64,000 bases of DNA, from NCBI RefSeq assembly GCF_001543285.1, contig NZ_CP014164.1:558001-622000 (forward strand), written 5' to 3'. Below the pieces are notes generated by a model that was not told where the DNA came from, did no database searches, and saw only the letters and a list, made by a program, of their open reading frames with translations. Positions 12,356 to 21,291 of this stretch are shown one piece after another. Source of the DNA: Aerococcus viridans (lineage in GTDB: Bacteria > Bacillota > Bacilli > Lactobacillales > Aerococcaceae). A program made the translations under genes and the position numbers. Position 1 is the first letter of the stretch, and each line of letters begins with the position of its first letter.

Positions 12356-13696
12356 TTAACTTGCTATCCCCTCAAATGTATATGGTTTAGGATTGGATGG
12401 TTTGTAATTTAATTTGAATTGGACTAAAATTCTTGCACGTAAATGATGGAAGTTCGAATATCCAAAACCTGTTCGTTTAATTAATTTAATTTTATTGTTA
12501 ATACCTTCGGTAGGACCATTTGATACAGTATATTTTAAGGCGTTGTGTATATAAGGCAAGAATTTGACTAATGTTTTGATGGTTCTTCTCGTACGACTTG
12601 GCAAAGTGTGGTTCTTAGTCCCATGTAAGATTTCATTAAAAATATTGATATCATGAGTTGAAATGGCATATTTTAATTCATTCATCAGGGTATAAGTAAC
12701 TAAAAGTTCGTGTGAGATACTCAAAAGATAATCAACAATACGTTGTTCTGATATTGCTTCACCAAATTGACGAACATAATGTGTATCCGTGAAATTTAAA
12801 TCTTCAGCATTCTTTAACAACAATTTCCATTGTTTTTTGAGTTTTTTGTAGTCCGATGGACGGCTTGTTTTGATAGCATTCATCACTTTAATACGAATAG
12901 AATTGATTGTTTCATTCAACAGCTTTACTATATGGAATCGATCAATGACAATCTTCGCATTAGGGAAACATGTGCGAATGACCTCTAGATAAGGTGTATA
13001 TAAATCAATCGAAACTGTCTTCACGCTGTTTCGGGCAGTCCAGGTAAAAGAAGAAAAGTAATCGATGAGCGACGCTTGTTTTCTATCAACGACAATATCA
13101 ATTAGCCTTCTATTATGCGTGTCCACAAGGACAGCACTCATTGCATTGGCTACACGATTAGTCGATTTAAACTCATCTACACCGAGGTGATTCGGGAGAT
13201 AATTTCCCTTAGGTGATAGTCCCATACTTGCTTTCATTAAAGTTCTGGCCACTGTTGGAGAAGAGACATGATAACGTTTAGCGATTAACCGCATAGATTG
13301 CGTTTCAATCAATTCGGAGCTAATTTGACTTTTAATGGTTTTAGAAATACAGCAAAATTTTTCAACTAATGGTGTTTCAGCGATAAAAGTTTGTGCACAG
13401 TGTTTACAATAAAAGCGTTGCTTCTGTAATTTAAGTAAAACAGGATTAGTAGCTGTGTTCGGTAATCTAATGATAGCTGGTTTAAAGCCATGTTTGATGA
13501 TATCTTGATTACCAGTATTCTTTACACCACAGTGCATACAAGCCTTAGGCTTGTACGTAAGAACCCCATGTAAAACGAAATGATTTATTTCATGATACTT
13601 TTCAAGTGGCAACAGATGCATAGATTTTGGTATTGTAATATCGATATTATTGTCGAAAATACCGCAGAGTTGTTTTATAATAGATGTATGGGACAT
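12356..13696 (-). CDS. ISL3-family transposase
   Basis: 446 residues from the ATG at 13696, which has AAGGAAAG just upstream; the open frame extends 28 codons further upstream without a better start. The N-terminal third has two zinc-binding CxxC pairs (CMHCGVKN and FYCKHC), the zf-ISL3 ribbon, followed by a helix-turn-helix region. The DDE domain follows, with HLGVDEF, VSIDLYTPY, IVIDRFHIVK and a C-terminal ISNGPTEGINNKIKLIKR-like stretch (here VSNGPTEGINNKIK) carrying the final Glu. The frame is intact and full length, so the enzyme is probably active. It recognises the repeats at 12008 and 13825. Confidence 0.93.
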   Translation of the reverse strand: MSHTSIIKQLCGIFDNNIDITIPKSMHLLPLEKYHEINHFVLHGVLTYKPKACMHCGVKNTGNQDIIKHGFKPAIIRLPNTATNPVLLKLQKQRFYCKHCAQTFIAETPLVEKFCCISKTIKSQISSELIETQSMRLIAKRYHVSSPTVARTLMKASMGLSPKGNYLPNHLGVDEFKSTNRVANAMSAVLVDTHNRRLIDIVVDRKQASLIDYFSSFTWTARNSVKTVSIDLYTPYLEVIRTCFPNAKIVIDRFHIVKLLNETINSIRIKVMNAIKTSRPSDYKKLKKQWKLLLKNAEDLNFTDTHYVRQFGEAISEQRIVDYLLSISHELLVTYTLMNELKYAISTHDINIFNEILHGTKNHTLPSRTRRTIKTLVKFLPYIHNALKYTVSNGPTEGINNKIKLIKRTGFGYSNFHHLRARILVQFKLNYKPSNPKPYTFEGIAS

Positions 13697-13947
13697 GATC
13701 TTTCCTTCTTTCTGTATTCGTCGTAGTTTACATGCATTAAGGATATCATGTCCTTTTTGCGTACACAAAAATAGTGTCAATGAGATTCAACATGAAATCT
13801 CACCAACACTATTTATTATAGAACCTGTTTTTTTTATACCTTTTTTTGCATTTTAGATTTGATTCAATGCACTTTGCTGAGAATGCGTTGATTTTAGGAT
13901 TTAGCAAACGTAAACTAGGTTTATAACAAGTTGAAAGAGGGGTATGA

Positions 13948-14285
13948 ATGAAATTATTACTGGAAGAAGATGCCAATATTGAAGAAACGATGATAGAAGT
14001 GACTTATAAAACATATGATCGTAAACTTCAGCAATTGATTAATCTAGTAGAAGAGAAGAATATTGATTTACCGGGTAAGTATCGGAGAAACTATATTTTT
14101 TTGAAGAACGATTAATAAATACAAGTTTCTTGCGGATAAGTAAGAATACACTTTTAAATATGGATTATATAAGAAGTGTATCGATACTGCCGAATTACAA
14201 ATTGGAAGCTAAATTACTGAATTCAGAAAAATTAGTGATCAATCGTCATTATACAAAGAACATTAAAGCATATCTAAATATATAA
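13948..14285 (+). pseudogene. LytTR-family regulator, broken by internal deletion and frameshift
   Basis: The first frame (ATG 13948, preceded by AGAGGGG) gives a 55-residue N-terminal helix region typical of small LytTR regulators and stops at 14115. From about 14103, one frame over, the sequence reads FEERLINTSFLRISKNTLLN and ends IVINRHY-like (here LVINRHYTKNIK), the unmistakable C-terminal half of a LytTR DNA-binding domain. The junction lies at a run of seven T's, and about 40 residues of the middle of the domain are missing compared with normal members. The product cannot fold as a normal LytTR domain. It sits directly before its usual DUF3021 partner. Confidence 0.8.
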
Positions 14286-14298
14286 AGGGGAGCACCGT

Positions 14299-14709
14299 AT
14301 GAAAAACTTTTTGAATTATAATCTTGCTAATATGTCTTATATTTACTCAGTACTAGTTTTACTAAGTGCTATTTCCTCGGCTATTGGAACCGAGAATAAA
14401 AATCTTTCAAGTTTGGATTTGATTCTACTTGCGGTAATAGTTTTATTAATGACAATAATTGCGAATATAGTGGTTACAATCGATTTTAAAACAGCGATTC
14501 AGTATCACCTTGCTAACATTTTTGCTCAACTAGGGGGGTTAATCCTCATCCAAGTTATCTTCACGCCCAAACCAATAAATTTTAGACCTATACTTGGGAA
14601 TGTAGTGGTTTTCTTACTGATATACTTTTCAGTTTGTAAGATCCACAAAAATAGAATGGAATACTTGGCTGCGGAAATAAATCGCAAACTTGGATATAAG
14701 GAATCATAA
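14299..14709 (+). CDS. DUF3021-family membrane protein (partner of the broken LytTR gene)
   Basis: 136 residues with four hydrophobic segments (about residues 12-32, 42-64, 72-90 and 98-115) and a short basic cytoplasmic tail. In Firmicutes, DUF3021 proteins are normally encoded right after a small LytTR regulator and are thought to modulate it. That arrangement is present here with a 13-base gap, although the regulator is decayed. The gene itself is intact, with a GGGGAG ribosome site. Without its partner it may be non-functional or on its way to decay. A terminator follows at 14729. Confidence 0.7.
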   Translation: MKNFLNYNLANMSYIYSVLVLLSAISSAIGTENKNLSSLDLILLAVIVLLMTIIANIVVTIDFKTAIQYHLANIFAQLGGLILIQVIFTPKPINFRPILGNVVVFLLIYFSVCKIHKNRMEYLAAEINRKLGYKES

Positions 14710-14728
14710 ATGCATTTATATATAAACA

Positions 14729-14765
14729 AAAGACAGAACGATTCGTCGCTCTGTCTTTTTTATTT
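14729..14765 (+). terminator. Intrinsic terminator after the DUF3021 gene
   Basis: A 13-bp stem with one mismatch (14729-14741 with 14746-14758) closes on TTCG and is followed by a T-rich tail. Confidence 0.85.
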
Positions 14766-14888
14766 TTGTTTGACGCTATTACGCGCTACTAGTTTGCCGT
14801 TGATGTAAATATGTTGTGTAGATGACTTATTTTCAATAATAGAAATTTATTGGTTTACGGCAGTTTCAATAATAAGTCCTTGATTTAC

Positions 14889-15520
14889 TTAGATGGTTAT
14901 TAGTTCTGGAGTGATGACACTTCCTTCGCGAATATTATAAAATCCAATGATGGATATGTACTCAGGTATTCGATAACCGATCTGATTTAGGGTCTTAATG
15001 AAGCTGATGGCTGATTGTTTGGGCATATCGTCTAATTCTTTGGTGACTGCTTGAATACGCTCAGTATCTTGGTTTGATTTGAGGATATCAAATGTTGGGT
15101 GTAGGTAGGCTTTTAGGTGAAAGAGACTGGCATCCAATTTGGTGATAGCCGTTTCATAATTGATTCCTTTATCTCTCTTGAAAGTATACCAGTTATTACT
15201 TGAATAGTAAGGCTGGCTGAGGTCCGGGAAATGGTCACTGATAATGTTGATTAGGTATTTAGCTTCGTCAGCGTGCAAAGGGTGTTTCATTAATGTTTGT
15301 AGATTGATTTTGATTGGAATAAATGAGTCCACCCTTAAATCCTACATGGACCCCCTTGGCATCAAGTTTTTGTAAGGCGGTTACCATCCTATGGGCTTTC
15401 TAGCGGAAACGAGGCTGACCAGATTTGAGTCTCCTTAAGGGCTTGACTATTGCTAGAAGAGACTTCCACTTGATTGTTTAATAAGGTTCCATCCATGTCT
15501 AAAAATATGTGTTTAATCAT
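14889..15520 (-). pseudogene. Cof-type HAD hydrolase, degraded
   Basis: On the minus strand from 15520 the sequence begins MIKHIFLDMDGTLLNN, the HAD motif I with the nucleophile Asp, after a GGAAAG ribosome site. About 48 codons in, the frame is broken by a stop. A later open stretch (15332-14889) reads HADEAKYLINIISDHFPDLS and WYTFKRDKGINYE, resembling the Cof cap domain, and then ISFIKTL plus a ruined motif around IIGFYN where GDxxND should stand. Compared with ~270 residues for the family, pieces are missing and the last Asp motif is lost. The gene is certainly non-functional as a phosphatase. Confidence 0.75.
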
Positions 15521-15665
15521 TATTTATAACTTCTTTCCCTTATTTGATTTCATTGTATTGGATGAAACGCATGCCACATAAAGGAGTTAATTTTCAAATT
15601 CTCAGGGCCAATTCTGTATAATGGAGGGTAAAGGTAAGATACGGATTTTATGGGGAGGGCGTCTT

Positions 15666-16253
15666 ATGGAGAATAAACAATCAGATAATAAGTTAGCGAT
15701 TTTACGGCAATTATTTATATCGACCCTTATTTTGTCTGCTTTCACTTTTGGTGGGGGTTATGTGATTATTACCTTGATGCGGAAGACTTTTGTGGATGAT
15801 TTGGGTTGGATTGATAAAGATGAGATGCTTGATTTGGTGGCGATTGCCCAGTCGGCACCGGGTGCCATTGCGGTTAATGGAGCGATTGTAATTGGTTATA
15901 AGTTGGCAGGGTTGGCGGGTGTTTTAACGGCTGTGGTTGCAACGATTATCCCGCCGTCTACCATTATCACCCTGATTTCTTTCTTCTATGACGCTTTTCG
16001 GTCTAATGTCTGGATTTCCTTGTTACTAGAAGGGATGCAGGCTGGGGTGGCTGCAGTCATTGTGGCGGTAGTCTTTCAAATGGGGAAAGAGGTCACTGAC
16101 ACCAAGAATCCATGGTTGATTACGGCTATGTTCCTGGCTTTTGTAGCCAATTATATCTTCAACATCAATGTGGTCTTGATTATTTTAACGGCTGCAGCTT
16201 TAGGTTTGGGAAAATTCTTGATTGATCATTTTAAAGGAGGGAAAAAGGCATGA
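15666..16253 (+). CDS. CHR-family (chromate transporter-like) protein, first half-gene
   Basis: 195 residues from ATG 15666, chosen because GGGGAGGG precedes it; 15 upstream in-frame codons lack a site. The protein has one CHR domain with about five to six membrane segments. The signature FTFGGGYVIITLM near the N-terminus and AQSAPGAIAVNGAIVIGYK are characteristic. Family members export chromate or other oxyanions, and single-domain versions occur as adjacent pairs that work together, like YwrA/YwrB. Its stop overlaps the start of the next gene by four bases (ATGA), so the two are co-translated. The true substrate is unknown. Confidence 0.87.
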   Translation: MENKQSDNKLAILRQLFISTLILSAFTFGGGYVIITLMRKTFVDDLGWIDKDEMLDLVAIAQSAPGAIAVNGAIVIGYKLAGLAGVLTAVVATIIPPSTIITLISFFYDAFRSNVWISLLLEGMQAGVAAVIVAVVFQMGKEVTDTKNPWLITAMFLAFVANYIFNINVVLIILTAAALGLGKFLIDHFKGGKKA

Positions 16254-16822
16254 TCTATCTACAGCTGTTTCTTTCTTTTTTAAAGGTGGGTGCTTTTAGC
16301 TTTGGGGGTGGGTATGCGGCCTTACCTTTAATCCAGGATGAAATTGTGACCAACCACCAATGGTTAAGCCAGCAAGAGTTTACGGACTTGATTACCATTT
16401 CCCAAATGACGCCAGGTCCGATTGCTATAAATTCGGCGACTTTTGTGGGCAATCAGATTGCTGGTATACCAGGTGGGATTGTGGCGACGCTTGGATCGGT
16501 CTTTCCATCGATTATTTTGGTAACCATTTTGGCCTATGTTTACATGAAATACCGGAATTTGGATTCACTGCAGTATGTGCTAAAAGCTCTTCGTCCAGCG
16601 GTTGTGGCTATGATTGCAACGGCAGGGATGTCTATTCTAGTGACGAGCTTTTGGGGCGACCAAGTGGTGGGGGTACAAACCATCAACATCGTTGCGATAG
16701 TCATTTTTGCTATATGTTTAACTTTATTATTTAAAACCAAGTGGGACCCGGTGGTGATCATGCTATTGGCTGGGGTCTTGAATGTGGTGGCTTATTTAGC
16801 ACAAGGATTAGTTTTTAATTAA
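16250..16822 (+). CDS. CHR-family (chromate transporter-like) protein, second half-gene
   Basis: 190 residues, one CHR domain with FSFGGGYAALPLIQDEI near residues 17-33 and ISQMTPGPIAINSATFVG near residues 53-70. Membrane segments alternate through the C-terminus. It overlaps the preceding CHR gene by four bases, so the pair should form a heteromeric antiporter in the membrane with opposite topologies, as known for two-gene CHR systems. It ends shortly before a promoter for the luciferase-like gene. Confidence 0.87.
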   Translation: MIYLQLFLSFLKVGAFSFGGGYAALPLIQDEIVTNHQWLSQQEFTDLITISQMTPGPIAINSATFVGNQIAGIPGGIVATLGSVFPSIILVTILAYVYMKYRNLDSLQYVLKALRPAVVAMIATAGMSILVTSFWGDQVVGVQTINIVAIVIFAICLTLLFKTKWDPVVIMLLAGVLNVVAYLAQGLVFN

Positions 16823-16911
16823 AGTCAGGATTAGTCAAGTCGTATTTCTTTCTAGTTCAAGATGCACCGGCTATAATAGTAGGGAGCATAAGAATAGAGA
16901 GGATGTTTTTT

Positions 16912-17916
16912 GTGGAATTAGGCGTACACGATTTGGTGACGATAAATAAAGGGGAATCGGCTGAGGGTGCGGTTGAACGTACCATGCGGTTTGTCCAAGA
17001 GATTGAGAAAATGAATTATAACCGGTATTGGTTTGCGGAACATCATAATATGCCAAGTTTGGCGTCGGTGTCACCGGAGATGTTGGTGGCTTATGCGGCG
17101 GCTAAAACGGACCGCATTCATTTGGGTACGGGCGGTACTATGATTATGCATTATTCACCGCTGAAGATTGCAGAAAACTTTAAGTTGCTGACGGCTTTAG
17201 CGCCAGGACGGATTGATATTGGGCTAGGACGGGCGCCAGGTTCAGGACCCGATGAGATGAAGGCACTAGCTGAAGGGCGGCCACAAACCTTTACAGACAT
17301 GTATGATAAAATCCAAGTCATTTTAGATTATTTGGCGGATAAACAAGCACCAGATTTTTATGGTAAGGTCCGGGCTATGCCACAGAACTTGAAGCACTTG
17401 ACTGAACCTTGGATGCTAGGGTCTTCAGGTCAATCAGCCATGGTGACGGCACAAATGGGCTTGGGTTATGCCTTTGCTAAATTCTTTGGTATTGAAACGG
17501 ACCCGGACGTTTTTAAATTGTACCGGGACCGGTTTGAGCCGAGTGCATTTTTCCAAAAACCCAAAGTCATGGTGTCTTATATGATCATTGTGGGCGAAAC
17601 AGATGAGGAAGCAGATTATTTAGCTAAACCCATTGAATTGATGCAAATGGGGATTCGAACTGGTCAACTCTTGCCGAATATGAGTCCTGAAGAGGCTAAA
17701 GACTACAGTTTAGGTGCTGGGGCTCAAGCCTTGTTAGAGGACTACTTAGCTAAACGATTTATTATCAAGGGGTCTAAAGAAACGGTGAAAGCCATTCTCG
17801 ATGATGAAATTGAATCACTTGGTATAGACGAAATTTTAGTTTATGCGCCGATTTTTGATGAAGAGAAACGGCTACAATCTTACCGTTATTTAGCGGAGAT
17901 GTTTGATAAAATTTAA
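16912..17916 (+). CDS. LLM-class (bacterial luciferase-like) flavin-dependent oxidoreductase
   Basis: 334 residues from GTG 16912, favoured because GAGAGG lies nine bases upstream; the in-frame ATG at 16903 abuts that site and is unlikely. The TIM-barrel start MELGVHDLVTIN, then RYWFAEHHNMPSLASVSPE and IDIGLGRAPG, are typical of the MsnO8-like branch of the LLM family. These enzymes use reduced FMN or F420; FMN is expected here. A flavin reductase-like gene exists 11 kb away at 28379, but not in the same operon. A TATAAT at 16872 should drive it. Substrate unknown. Confidence 0.85.
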   Translation: MELGVHDLVTINKGESAEGAVERTMRFVQEIEKMNYNRYWFAEHHNMPSLASVSPEMLVAYAAAKTDRIHLGTGGTMIMHYSPLKIAENFKLLTALAPGRIDIGLGRAPGSGPDEMKALAEGRPQTFTDMYDKIQVILDYLADKQAPDFYGKVRAMPQNLKHLTEPWMLGSSGQSAMVTAQMGLGYAFAKFFGIETDPDVFKLYRDRFEPSAFFQKPKVMVSYMIIVGETDEEADYLAKPIELMQMGIRTGQLLPNMSPEEAKDYSLGAGAQALLEDYLAKRFIIKGSKETVKAILDDEIESLGIDEILVYAPIFDEEKRLQSYRYLAEMFDKI

Positions 17917-17944
17917 TTTGGTTAAGCGATAACGATATATTATG

Positions 17945-17977
17945 TGGGAACTGTCTGCTGATGGTTCCCTTTTTTTA
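17945..17977 (+). terminator. Intrinsic terminator after the LLM gene
   Basis: GGGAAC (17945-17950) pairs with GTTCCC (about 17964-17969), followed by seven T's. The next 300 bases to 18298 are AT-rich and hold no gene that I can recognise. Confidence 0.75.
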
Positions 17978-18298
17978 TGGACGAAAAATGGCAGGTTTTT
18001 GAAAGCCAAATTGTCCGGTAGATAAGAATTTCAACAAATTAAATACCTTGCTGACAGAAAGGGATATTGTATACTACACTTATCGAAGCAGTTCAATTGA
18101 TTAGTTTTATTATCAATAATTCAGAAAAGGTTTTTGATTATGAAATATAGATAACAAGCGTTGGAGAAGGTGTCTGAAGAATCGAATTATTCAACTTTTT
18201 TGATTTGGAAAAGAGTGGTCATTTTTCAAAAACAAGTTGCAGAGAATGTGATAGTTAATTTCGATTAATGTTGATATAAATACAATAAACACAAATTG

Positions 18299-18327
18299 TT
18301 GACAGGCTTAATTAATTTGGATAATAT
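18299..18327 (+). promoter_or_regulatory. Promoter of the T-box/metQ-like unit
   Basis: Perfect TTGACA (18299-18304), a 17-base spacer, and TAATAT (18322-18327). It lies about 30 bases before the T-box leader. Confidence 0.75.
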
Positions 18328-18344
18328 TTAGATAGACATTACCA

Positions 18345-18627
18345 AAGACGGGATAAGTAAATAGGCATCAATTTTAGAGAGGTTTCATTTGGTGAAAGAG
18401 ACTATTGGTAAGTATTGAAAATGGTCCTTGAGGTTGAAGTGATTCGAGTGACCATTTTGGTCATAAGATGAGCTCGTTTGGCGCCGTTATCCGCTAATCC
18501 TATCCTATATTTTGAATATGGCGTAGGAGTGAGGGAAAGAATATCTTTCTAAAGTAAGGTGGTACCACGTGAAATGCGTCCTTAGTCGAGATAGCTAGTT
18601 TAGCTGTTTGGCCTAAGGGCTTTTTTA
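18345..18627 (+). ncRNA. T-box riboswitch, candidate Met specifier
   Basis: The T-box sequence AAGGTGGTACCACG occurs at 18556-18569. A terminator stem follows (GTCCTTAG at 18579 with CTAAGGGC at 18613) with seven T's. Upstream lies a stem-I-like region with a terminal loop TTTGGTGAAAG. After it comes TGAAAATGG, where ATG at 18421-18423 is the likely specifier codon because the second T-box in this window (28128-28130) has the same context. Uncharged tRNA-Met would bind and allow read-through into the lipoprotein gene. The leader is clear; the specifier is inferred. Confidence 0.85.
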
Positions 18628-18663
18628 TTGAAAAGACTGGGAAAATGAAAAGGGGAAATAATT

Positions 18664-19500
18664 ATGAAAAAATTGGTTAAATTAATTGGGTTTACTTTAG
18701 GATCGTCATTATTGTTGGCTGCATGTGGTAGTACAGAAGATAACACGGTACAAATCGGGGTTGTTGGAGATGACACAACCGTTTGGGATAACGTGGCTGA
18801 ACGTGCGAAAGAAGAATATGACATCGATATTGAGTTGGTAAAATTTAATGATTACAATACACCAAATGATGCTTTAGCGGATGGGTCTGTTGACTTAAAC
18901 TCTTTCCAAACGATCATCTTCATGAATAACTATGAGGAAGCGTCGGGTAATGATTTTACACCAATCGGTAACACCATTATCACACCTTTAGGGATTTATT
19001 CAGAGAAACATGAATCAATCGAAGAAATTGGTGAAGGGCAGTCAGTTGCAATACCAAATGATGTTACTAACGGAGGCCGTGCGCTAAACTTACTACAAGA
19101 GGCTGGTTTTATCACACTTGATGAAGAAGCGTCTGCTTCATTTACACCAACTGTTGATGATATTACAGAGAATCCGTATAACTTAGATATTCAAGAAGTG
19201 GATGCAGCGCAAACTGCCCGTTCAATAAACGATGTCGACTTCTCAGTGATTAATGGGGGTTACGCGGTAGATGCGGGTTATTATCCTCAAGAAGATGCTT
19301 TATTCTTAGAACCAAATTCTGAATCAGCTCAACAATATATTAATGTAATTGCAGCTAGAACAGATGAAGCTGATAATGAAACATTTAAACAAATTGTAGA
19401 AATTTACCAAACAGAGGAAACAGCAAGCTTAATTGACGAGGTATATCGCGGTGGTCAAGTACCTGCTTGGGATGACTATGGTTTTGCACCAGTTGAATAA
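18664..19500 (+). CDS. MetQ/NlpA-family substrate-binding lipoprotein (orphan)
   Basis: 278 residues. The signal peptide ends with the lipobox LLLAACG, so Cys at about 21 is lipidated and the protein faces outward on the membrane. The NlpA/MetQ pattern is visible: TVQIGVVGDDTTVWDN, a FNDYNTPNDALADGSVDLNSFQ region, and VAIPNDVTNGGRALNLL. Family members bind D/L-methionine or related ligands. No ATPase or permease is adjacent, so it probably uses the MetNI at 24953-26375. The T-box directly upstream supports methionine-dependent control. A terminator at 19557 follows. Confidence 0.88.
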   Translation: MKKLVKLIGFTLGSSLLLAACGSTEDNTVQIGVVGDDTTVWDNVAERAKEEYDIDIELVKFNDYNTPNDALADGSVDLNSFQTIIFMNNYEEASGNDFTPIGNTIITPLGIYSEKHESIEEIGEGQSVAIPNDVTNGGRALNLLQEAGFITLDEEASASFTPTVDDITENPYNLDIQEVDAAQTARSINDVDFSVINGGYAVDAGYYPQEDALFLEPNSESAQQYINVIAARTDEADNETFKQIVEIYQTEETASLIDEVYRGGQVPAWDDYGFAPVE

Positions 19501-19556
19501 TATCTGACCTTATCTCAGTTATATAGAAGTATCCATCAGTTTACGAATTTAATCAA

Positions 19557-19601
19557 AAAAAACGAGCTACTTGAATTAAAAAATTCATGAGCTCGTTTTT
19601 T
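19557..19601. terminator. Bidirectional terminator between the lipoprotein gene and aroG
   Basis: AAAACGAGCT pairs with AGCTCGTTTT around an inner imperfect stem. It is flanked by A-runs and T-runs on both sides, so it can serve both convergent genes. Confidence 0.85.
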
Positions 19602-19619
19602 GTTTGTTATTATATGAGT

Positions 19620-20651
19620 TTAAACATTTTCGGCGATGTAGCGAACCAATTGTTCTGATTTTTCCCAACCTAGACATGGATCAGTGATTGATTGGCCAAA
19701 TACGTCGCCACCTGGTTCTTGACGGCCATCTTGTAAGTATGATTCGATCATGAAACCGCGAACGTAAGCTTTGATGTCTTCGTTCCATTGACGGTTTTGT
19801 AAGACTTCTTGAACTATTCGGATTTGATCCAAGTAGTTTTTACCAGAGTTGTCATGGTTTGTGTCGATCACAACAAATGGGTTACGGTAGTCTTCTTTTT
19901 TATAGTTGCTGATGGTTTTGTTTAGGTCTTCATAGTGGTAGTTTGGCACTACTTCTTTGTTTTCAAGGGTACCACCACGTAGGATAACGTGGGCATAAGG
20001 ATTACCACTTGTTAATACTTCTTGACCTGAATACATTAACTCTTGTGGTTTTTGCGCCGCATGTAAGGCGTTAAAGGTCACAGTCAGGTTACCTGATGTC
20101 GGGTTTTTTAAACCAACAGGGCAGTCTAAACCAGAAGCAACGAAACGATGTTGTTGGTTTTCAACAGAACGGGCACCTACAGCGTGATAAGATACTAAGT
20201 CTTCTACAAATTGTAAGTTATCTGGGTATAACATTTCGTCTGCCGTTGTCATACCTGTTTCAGCGATGACACGACGGTGCATGTTACGGACAGCTTTCAT
20301 ACCACGGATTAGGCTTGTCTCACCAGTTGGATCTTGTTGGTGTAACATGCCTTTATAACCGTCACCATTTGTACGTGGTTTGTTGGTATAAACACGTTGT
20401 ACAATAAAGACTTTATCTTTCACTTCTTCTTGTAACTTGGCTAAACGGTGTGCATATTCAACTACTGCTTCCTCGTTATCAGCGGAACATGGGCCGATAA
20501 TTAATAAGAAACGGTCGTCCTCACCAGACATAATTGCGCGTAGTTCTTTATCGCGCGCTTCTTTAATTGCATTCTCTTCATCAGTTAACTTTGCATGTGA
20601 CTTAATCACATCAAAATCAACAGTTTCACTCATTGGTTTAAAGCTCATCAT
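19620..20651 (-). CDS. aroG: 3-deoxy-7-phosphoheptulonate synthase (type I DAHP synthase)
   Basis: 343 residues, the normal length of the AroFGH type. The enzyme condenses phosphoenolpyruvate with erythrose 4-phosphate, the first step of the shikimate pathway. Conserved pieces are LIIGPCSAD near residue 50, YTNKPRTNGDGYKGM-like (YTNKPRTNGDGYKG), GLKNPTSGN, VILRGG, FVVIDTNHDNSGK with metal and substrate ligands, and GFMIESYL. AGGAGGG stands before two adjacent ATG codons; the second (20648) has the better spacing. The gene is alone. The IS200/IS605 element begins ~60 bases upstream and could have separated it from old neighbours. Confidence 0.96.
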   Translation of the reverse strand: MMSFKPMSETVDFDVIKSHAKLTDEENAIKEARDKELRAIMSGEDDRFLLIIGPCSADNEEAVVEYAHRLAKLQEEVKDKVFIVQRVYTNKPRTNGDGYKGMLHQQDPTGETSLIRGMKAVRNMHRRVIAETGMTTADEMLYPDNLQFVEDLVSYHAVGARSVENQQHRFVASGLDCPVGLKNPTSGNLTVTFNALHAAQKPQELMYSGQEVLTSGNPYAHVILRGGTLENKEVVPNYHYEDLNKTISNYKKEDYRNPFVVIDTNHDNSGKNYLDQIRIVQEVLQNRQWNEDIKAYVRGFMIESYLQDGRQEPGGDVFGQSITDPCLGWEKSEQLVRYIAENV

Positions 20652-20764
20652 TTACCCTCCTGTAGTCATAGCTCTAAGTATATTCTAACAAATTTATAAT
20701 AAAATAGCATTTTTTATTTAAAGTCGCCCCTTGAGAAAACCGTGTAATTCATTACATGGATGAA

Positions 20765-21191
20765 TCAAGTTCTAGGGCGACCGTCATTGTATTCCGTTAA
20801 TTGATTTTCTATATACTTTTTGACTGTTTCTTTAGACATACTACCTACTGTTGCCATGAAATAACTAGGTGTCCATAAATGGCCACCCCATAACATTGCT
20901 TTTGTTTCTGGATATGCTTTGAACCATAGACGGGCAGATTTCCCTTTAAGTGTTTTGACGATACTACTTGCGGCATGTTTAGGGTTGAACGAAATCAACA
21001 TATGGATATGGTCAGGCATAACTTGCAGCGATTGGATGACAATATCGTGTTCATCACAAATATGCGTCAATATATCTTGCATGGCGTTTTTTTTTTTTTT
21101 CAATGGTCGTAAATATTTCTTTACGATACTTTGTTACCCAAACCAAATGGAAATTAAAATCATAGACATTTGTCCTTGTTTTTACAATCAT
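20765..21191 (-). pseudogene. tnpA: TnpA (Y1 HUH transposase), frameshifted at a 14-A run
   Basis: The start at 21191 gives MIVKTRTNVYDFNFHLVWVT and continues in frame to a run of 14 A on the coding strand (21087-21100). There the frame changes: only a run of 13 (or 16) would join it to the rest, which reads MQDILTHICDEHD, contains the HUH-type motif MPDHIHMLISF and the catalytic Tyr in TVKKYIENQL. As written, translation stops about ten codons after the run. Repaired, the protein would be ~142 residues, the normal TnpA size. It may be dead, a sequencing error, or rescued by polymerase slippage. Confidence 0.85.
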
Positions 21192-21291
21192 ATGTAAACG
21201 CCTCTTCAACTAAATTATAGTAATTGTTATCGCTATAAACAAGTGTCATACGTATGGTATAATATATCTATAAACGCAAGGGGGTGAAAAC

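Larger units (their letters stand above)
12008..13825. mobile_element. ISL3-family insertion sequence, complete, 8-bp target duplication
   Basis: The left terminal repeat starts GGTTCT at 12008 and the right one ends at 13825. Reading inward, 21 of the first 24 bases agree, including AAATAGTGTTGGT. Both flanks carry TGTTTTTT (12000-12007 and 13826-13833), the 8-bp duplication expected for ISL3 elements. The single transposase gene is on the minus strand. The element is 1818 bp, longer than typical for this family, because ~348 bp of non-transposase sequence separates the transposase stop from the left end. The intact ends, intact gene and perfect duplication suggest a recent insertion. Confidence 0.92.

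Noticed and set aside
13697-13780. N-terminal extension of the ISL3 transposase
   Set aside because: The upstream start has no ribosome site, while ATG 13696 has AAGGAAAG.
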